This document shows positions 13,774-16,198 of a stretch of DNA of 16,198 bases, piece by piece. The notes beneath the pieces are model-generated. The model made no database searches. It had not been told where the DNA came from and saw nothing but the letters and a program-made list of their open reading frames with translations. The stretch spans positions 1 to 16,198 of the forward strand of contig SFGN01000085.1 in the NCBI GenBank assembly GCA_004556565.1, read 5' to 3'. The position numbers and the translations under genes are program-made. Position 1 is the first letter of the stretch. The number at the start of each line of letters is the position of its first letter. Source of the stretch: Lachnospiraceae bacterium (GTDB taxonomy: Bacteria > Bacillota_A > Clostridia > Lachnospirales > Lachnospiraceae).

Positions 13774-14044
13774 GCAATCTCTCCCTAATGGAAATCGGCT
13801 GATTGTCGGAGTGGTACTTGTGTTGGGCGAAGTGTTCCACTTCCAGTCTCATGTTGTAGAAGAAACAGCGATACCATCTGTCGCAGCTTTCGTCACTCAG
13901 CTTGACTGCCAGAGTGAAGAACAGCTTCTTTGCCGCAGGATCGGGAGCAAGTGCCGCCGCAAAACGCAAGCGTTCAACGGTGGCATCACGGTTCGGACAG
14001 CCAAAGGCATAAAGGGCTTTCTTCTCATTCATAGACATTCTCAT
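13766..14044 (-). CDS. Small protein of unknown function in the mobilizable element
   Basis: The 92-residue protein starts MRMSMNEKKALYAFGCPNRD. AAGGAGG stands eight bases before the ATG at 14044. The middle is helical (ATVERLRFAAALAPDPAAKK, KLFFTLAVKLSDESC), followed by DRWYRCFFYNMRLEVEHF with several aromatic residues, and the C-terminus is basic. No known domain is recognised. The open frame extends upstream to 14158 but crosses a terminator-like hairpin and has no other good start. Its 3' end overlaps the next gene by eight bases, an operon arrangement. Confidence 0.7.
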   Translation of the reverse strand: MRMSMNEKKALYAFGCPNRDATVERLRFAAALAPDPAAKKLFFTLAVKLSDESCDRWYRCFFYNMRLEVEHFAQHKYHSDNQPISIRERLHE

Positions 14045-14070
14045 TGATTTTTCCTCCTTGAATATTGGTA

Positions 14071-14115
14071 AAAATAAAAGCGACAGAGACTTCACAAGGA
14101 AATACCTGTCGCTTT
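14071..14115 (-). promoter_or_regulatory. Hairpin plus T-tract in front of the gene at 13766-14044
   Basis: Minus strand: AAAGCGACAG (14115-14106) pairs perfectly with CTGTCGCTTT (14086-14077) over 10 bp; TTTTATTTTT-like sequence follows to 14071. It lies 23 bases after the membrane-protein stop and ends 26 bases before the next start codon. It is another member of the repeated hairpin-T-tract-gene arrangement. Confidence 0.75.
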
Positions 14116-14138
14116 GTTGTCGATATGAAATTGTTGGG

Positions 14139-14438
14139 TCAGGACTTGATAAATTCACGCAGTCCGTAATTGATGGCGGCTATTCTGATAATCAACCATT
14201 CAGCAATATGAGGGATGATAAAGACCACAAAGGCAATCGCCAGCATTCGGAGTGTATCTGCTCCTGTGCCGATACCAAACATCCATCCGGCAACCGCTAT
14301 CAGGAACATCAGCCCTGCAAGCAGATTGAATATGACGGTCGAGAACTGCGTGAGGAAGATACCGACCCATTGTATCAGGGTGACTGCCGCAATCAGCGGC
14401 AGTACCAGTAACTTAAAAAATATCTTTATCAGAGCCAT
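14139..14438 (-). CDS. CD1845-like small membrane protein
   Basis: The 99-residue protein has three or four hydrophobic helices: LLVLPLIAAVTLIQWVGIF, FNLLAGLMFLIAVAGWMF and LRMLAIAFVVFIIPHIAEWL. It ends INYGLREFIKS. The conserved-looking IAEWL...NYxLRxFI ending fits the CD1845 family of Clostridiales mobile elements. The ATG follows AAGGAG by six bases. It is packed 10 bases behind the DUF6809 gene. The role is unknown; it probably sits in the cytoplasmic membrane. Confidence 0.75.
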   Translation of the reverse strand: MALIKIFFKLLVLPLIAAVTLIQWVGIFLTQFSTVIFNLLAGLMFLIAVAGWMFGIGTGADTLRMLAIAFVVFIIPHIAEWLIIRIAAINYGLREFIKS

Positions 14439-14448
14439 GTTTTTCTCC

Positions 14449-14730
14449 TTACTCGGTATGTGGGAAGAATGGGCTGCGGAAGATTTCGCACATCAGCAGA
14501 ACGCCCATTGTGAACCCATACTTAAACTGACACTCGTTTGTCATGTTGCTCTCGTCCGCATGGCTGTCACAGAGTTTTTCAAGCAGGGCGTAGTCCTCTT
14601 TGCTCAGCTTTCCCTCGAAATAGGTCATGGTTTCGGAAATATGTGAGGCGGTCTGTCGGAACTTGTCAGACTTCGGCACAATGTCCTCGCTTGCGTAAAT
14701 CCCACCATTAAACAATGCTTCTAAAATCAT
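14449..14730 (-). CDS. DUF6809-family protein
   Basis: The 93-residue protein starts MILEALFNGGIYASEDIVPK. Helical segments follow (FRQTASHISETMTYFEGKL, SKEDYALLEKLCDSHADE), then FKYGFTMGVLLMCEIF. This pattern (MILExLxNG...IVP...FKYGFxxGxLLMxE) is the DUF6809 family, common in Firmicute mobile elements and of unknown function. AAAGGAG lies nine bases before the ATG, right after the TnpV stop. The longer frame upstream to 14820 overlaps tnpV and is not used. Confidence 0.78.
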   Translation of the reverse strand: MILEALFNGGIYASEDIVPKSDKFRQTASHISETMTYFEGKLSKEDYALLEKLCDSHADESNMTNECQFKYGFTMGVLLMCEIFRSPFFPHTE

Positions 14731-14747
14731 ATTTCTTCGCTCCTTTC

Positions 14748-15095
14748 TCAGCAGTAAATCAATTCGGCTTTGATGGTTTCCTCTGCCTGTGCAACGCAAG
14801 CGTTCATCTGGCGAATCCATTCAAGCTGGTTTTCTGCTTTGAGCTTCTCGGTCACGCCATAGTATTCCATCAGCTTTGGAAGAATGATGTTCATCCGGCT
14901 CTTGGCAGCGGCTTCAATCTCCGCACAATGCTCATAGAGCGTTTCGGACAGTACCATATCGGAGAAAGTGATGGGGTGTGCCAGTCGTAGATACTCCTTT
15001 CGCATACGCCCCCATTTTCCGAGACGGATATTGGGATTCCTCAGTTTAATGTCAGGAATGTAGTAGTCGCCGCACTTTATAAAATTCAGTTCCAT
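14748..15095 (-). CDS. tnpV: TnpV-family transposon protein
   Basis: The 115-residue protein starts MELNFIKCGDYYIPDIKLR and continues IRLGKWGRMRKEYLRLAHPI, with the helical end AELIYC. The (GDYYIPD)...(LGKWGRMRKEYL) pattern is typical of TnpV, which is encoded next to the TnpX recombinase in Tn4451-type elements. AAGGAGG lies five bases before the ATG at 15095. Longer frames upstream overlap the preceding small gene and lack a ribosome-binding site. TnpV is not needed for excision of Tn4451 as far as is generally known; its role is unclear. Confidence 0.88.
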   Translation of the reverse strand: MELNFIKCGDYYIPDIKLRNPNIRLGKWGRMRKEYLRLAHPITFSDMVLSETLYEHCAEIEAAAKSRMNIILPKLMEYYGVTEKLKAENQLEWIRQMNACVAQAEETIKAELIYC

Positions 15096-15105
15096 AGCAA
15101 CCTCC

Positions 15106-15261
15106 TTATAAATCTGTTTCATTGATAACTTCAATTTTTTCATATAGTCCAGAATCATCGTTCTGGAACAGATCACGATGATATTCCGCTTCACCCTGCG
15201 AGTGATAGAAGTATTCTTCATCGGGCTTGGCATCCTTACGGATAAATCGTACTATCCACAT
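15106..15261 (-). CDS. 51-residue acidic protein between recombinase and TnpV genes
   Basis: The short frame reads MWIVRFIRKDAKPDEEYFYH, then SQGEAEYHRDLFQNDDSGLY and EKIEVINETDL. An AAAGGAG stands seven bases before the ATG, overlapping the end of the recombinase gene (stop TGA only two bases upstream). The stop is 10 bases before the tnpV ATG and next to its ribosome-binding site. Tight packing, a good ribosome-binding site and protein-like composition support a real gene despite its size. The function is unknown; it could modulate the recombinase as excisionase-like small proteins do, but nothing in the sequence shows that. Confidence 0.72.
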   Translation of the reverse strand: MWIVRFIRKDAKPDEEYFYHSQGEAEYHRDLFQNDDSGLYEKIEVINETDL

Positions 15262-15263
15262 AC

Positions 15264-16198
15264 TCAAGCTCCTTTCTGCGGTGCGATTTTCGGTTCTAAC
15301 TTCGGCATATTGCTGACGGGGACAAATACGCCCTTTGCCACATCTTCGGCTCGAAGTGCGTTATTCTTGGCATCCATTTCAGCCTTTTTCTTGGCTTTGA
15401 TTTTGTCCTCATAGCGTTTCTGTGCGCCGCTTGCTTTTCGCTTCAAATAATTCTGATGCAGTCTGTCCTTGCGTTCCTCACGTTTACGGATTTCTTCCAG
15501 TTCTTCTGGGGTCAGTTCCTCTTCCATGAAATGGGGTGGTACAAACTTGCCAACGAAGTTGAAATAAATCTCGATTTCCTGCGTGGTCTGGATGCTGCCT
15601 TTGCGGTCACGCTCATGGACAAGGATTTTATCAATAAACTCATTCAGCATGGCAATGGTCAGATTATCGAAGTTCTCATATTTCTCAATCAGAGAAATAA
15701 AGCGTTCTGCGGACTTCTTGTTTTTTTCGTGGGATTCCAGAAATTCTTCCAGAGCTTTCACCTCGGATTTCAGTTCAGCCTGTTCCTTGCCGTACTGTGC
15801 ATCCAGAGTGGCATATCTGGTATCCGGCAGCTTGCCCAGGATGTTGTCCTCATAGATTTTGCAGAGCAGGACTTCCAGTTCGTTCAGTCTGTTCTGTGCT
15901 GCGGTCAGCCTGTTTCGCTTCTTTTTTACATCAGAAGCAAAATGACTGTCCTGTGCTTCCTGCACCACACGGACAAATTCGACTCGGTCATGCTGTGCAT
16001 ACTCGGCAATGGCTTTCAGCAGATCTGAAATCAGTTCCAGAACCACGCTTTCATTGATGCGGTGCTGTGTCTTGCAGAGCGTTCCACAAGGGACTTTGGT
16101 GTACTGGGAGCAAGTGTACTGTGAGATACGCTTGCCGTTGTTGGTGCGGTGAACATACATCTTGCCACCGCAATCCGCACAATACATCAAGCCCGTCA
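15264..16198 (-). CDS. tnpX: TnpX-like large serine recombinase, C-terminal part (5' end outside window)
   Basis: The frame is open to the right window edge, entering as TGLMYCADCGGKM. It begins in the recombinase zinc-ribbon domain (CADC ... TCSQY ... PCGTLC). A long coiled-coil region follows (about 130 residues with heptad-like Leu/Glu/Lys, for example RLTAAQNRLNELEVLL). Then comes the DUF4368-like segment INKILVH... with TQEIEIYFNFVGKF, and a Lys/Arg/Glu-rich tail. The DUF4368-like ending with the charged tail is characteristic of TnpX-type recombinases of Tn4451 relatives, which excise and insert the element at GA-containing sites. The catalytic serine domain is not in the window. About 311 residues are seen; the family is about 550-700 long. 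Confidence 0.9.
   Translation of the reverse strand, partial: TGLMYCADCGGKMYVHRTNNGKRISQYTCSQYTKVPCGTLCKTQHRINESVVLELISDLLKAIAEYAQHDRVEFVRVVQEAQDSHFASDVKKKRNRLTAAQNRLNELEVLLCKIYEDNILGKLPDTRYATLDAQYGKEQAELKSEVKALEEFLESHEKNKKSAERFISLIEKYENFDNLTIAMLNEFIDKILVHERDRKGSIQTTQEIEIYFNFVGKFVPPHFMEEELTPEELEEIRKREERKDRLHQNYLKRKASGAQKRYEDKIKAKKKAEMDAKNNALRAEDVAKGVFVPVSNMPKLEPKIAPQKGA

Larger units (their letters stand above)
4411..16198 (-). mobile_element. Tn4451-like integrative mobilizable element inserted in virD4 (right end outside window)
   Basis: The gene content matches the Tn4451 group: a large serine recombinase at one end, TnpV next to it, a Mob/relaxase gene in the middle and TnpW last, by the other end. 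The left end is placed where virD4 coding stops (4405-4412). The dinucleotide GA at 4412-4411 is a candidate crossover site, because GA is the core used by TnpX-type recombinases, but this is inference. The element carries a restriction-modification cargo instead of the catP resistance gene of Tn4451, plus its own primase and VirE-like ATPase. There are no tra/T4SS genes, so it would depend on another element's conjugation channel. The end near the recombinase N-terminus is not in the window. Confidence 0.8.

Overview
The window looks like DNA from a gut-type Firmicute (order Clostridiales/Eubacteriales). It shows mobile elements nested inside one another. Every convincing gene is on the minus strand. 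The family calls (Maff2, CD1112-type VirB6, CD1115-type VirD4, TnpV, TnpW, CD1845, DUF6809, DUF3847) are typical of integrative elements in Lachnospiraceae, Ruminococcaceae and Clostridioides. They rest on remembered family sequence patterns, because no search could be run.

Host element (about 1-4410): the middle of an integrative conjugative element's secretion module in the usual order virD4 - Maff2 - virB6. Both flanking genes are interrupted. virB6 is cut at 95/96 by the 5' end of a group II intron that runs off the left edge. virD4 is cut by a complete group II intron (1418-3975) that encodes a reverse transcriptase/maturase. virD4 is cut again at about 4405-4412 by a mobilizable element. 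Its N-terminal half is not in the window.

Inserted element (about 4411 to beyond 16198): an integrative mobilizable element related to Tn4451 (serine recombinase, TnpV, a MobA/MobL relaxase and TnpW). Read in the direction of transcription, from high to low coordinates, it carries: the C-terminal part of a TnpX-like large serine recombinase; a 51-residue protein; TnpV; DUF6809; a CD1845-like membrane protein; two small unknown proteins; a restriction-modification cargo; DUF3847; an IncQ/MOB_Q-like oriT; the relaxase; a CHC2 zinc-finger primase; a VirE/VapE-type ATPase; and TnpW. TnpW is frameshifted by a 17-bp tandem duplication.

Cargo (about 9136-13271): an XRE regulator, a C5-cytosine methyltransferase and a PD-(D/E)XK endonuclease with a zinc ribbon are joined by 4-bp overlaps and read from one promoter. 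A 16-codon mini-ORF follows, then a second protein with a different PD-(D/E)XK-like domain. This second nuclease gene lies between two diverged copies of a 43-bp sequence. By eye the cargo is more AT-rich than its surroundings.

The most unusual regulatory pattern is a terminator-like hairpin plus U-tract that ends 19-29 nt before the start codon of five different genes. That leaves no room for a promoter in between and suggests attenuation or antitermination across the mobilizable element. The copy before the relaxase has two mutually exclusive stems. The three interruptions of the host element's conjugation genes could all in principle be removed, two by RNA splicing and one by site-specific excision.
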